Positions 63,920-64,000 of a DNA stretch of 64,000 nucleotides are shown here, one piece after another (within the stretch, counting starts at the first letter, position 1; each line of letters opens with the position of its first letter). This stretch comes from Desulfosediminicola flagellatus (lineage in GTDB: Bacteria; Desulfobacterota; Desulfobulbia; Desulfobulbales; Desulfocapsaceae): contig NZ_CP050698.1 in the NCBI RefSeq assembly GCF_005116655.2, forward strand, positions 5,310,001 to 5,374,000, given 5' to 3'. A model generated the notes under the pieces. The model saw only the letters and a program-made list of their open reading frames with translations. It did not search any database and had not been told where the DNA came from. A program made the position numbers and the translations under genes.

Positions 63920-64000
63920 ATGTCTGAAATTGAAAACACCACTCCCACAATCAGTTTCAAAGAAAAAGCGATTGAGCTTCTGCCTGAAGGCGCAAGTTTT
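63920..64000 (+). CDS. GlpC-like Fe-S protein (start only)
   Basis: Only the first 27 residues are inside the window (ISFKEKAIELLPEGASF at the end). An AAGGACG site precedes the ATG. The text ahead of the edge resembles the opening of heterodisulfide-reductase/GlpC-type ferredoxin subunits, where a Cys cluster comes next. Given the glpA-glpB order it should be the GlpC anchor or a related membrane-electron-transfer subunit. The sequence is too short to prove it. Confidence 0.55.
   Translation, partial: MSEIENTTPTISFKEKAIELLPEGASF

Overview
The window looks like a chromosomal segment of a Gram-negative, metabolically versatile proteobacterium-like organism. My best guess is a Desulfobacterota (deltaproteobacterial) lineage, possibly Desulfobulbales-like. 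This is inferred from gene content: lipoproteins, the Min system, GlpAB with a GlpC-like Fe-S protein, an LctP lactate permease, a GrdB-family selenoprotein, PHA storage, and many HDOD/GGDEF, Cache and SPFH proteins. I cannot run a phylogeny, so the assignment is tentative. No rRNA, tRNA, CRISPR array or prophage was recognised.

Layout. (1) 1-0.5 kb: end of minD and complete minE, then a 7-bp tandem repeat. (2) 0.85-7.1 kb, minus strand: an SPFH membrane protein, a 1146-residue AAA-AAA-Lon fusion protease, and a protein with a TIR/deoxyribosyltransferase-like N-terminus and TRAFs-binding-like helical C-terminus. This is the least explained cluster. (3) 7.5-13 kb: a ferritin-like protein, a YhcC-type radical SAM protein, a secreted Asp/Gly-rich protein, a DJ-1 protein and an NlpE-META lipoprotein. 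(4) 13.1-16 kb: a GntR/FCD regulator with two identical palindromic operators, an FMN 2-hydroxy-acid dehydrogenase with a Cys-rich N-terminus, and a TSUP permease. (5) 16.9-21.6 kb: tyrosine/homogentisate degradation (hpd, hmgA, an uncharacterised gene, fahA), with no recognisable maleylacetoacetate isomerase. (6) 22-30 kb: a secreted Cache protein, an HDOD-GGDEF protein, an SLC13 permease with four RCK_C domains, a phasin and phaC. (7) 30.3-38 kb, minus strand: nitroreductase, MFS exporter, a GrdB-like selenoprotein with in-frame TGA, DUF2293, a LysE exporter, an atypical transketolase and an IclR regulator. (8) 38.2-47.4 kb, minus strand: dppABCDF, uraA, upp and an EamA transporter. (9) 47.8-64 kb, plus strand: a glycerol regulon (glpR, a decayed glpD, the ABC importer glpSTPQUV, glpK), then lctP with a long structured leader, then glpA, glpB and the start of a GlpC-like Fe-S protein.

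How it fits together. Glycerol enters through GlpSTPQUV, is phosphorylated by GlpK and is oxidised by membrane-associated GlpAB(C). The soluble-type glpD has decayed in place beside the importer. Lactate enters by LctP; a 2-hydroxy-acid dehydrogenase elsewhere in the window is under its own GntR regulator. Carbon can be stored as PHA. Two dispersed repeat families (a ~145-170 bp palindromic MITE-like element and a hairpin element carrying a 23-bp VNTR) sit immediately behind gene 3' ends.
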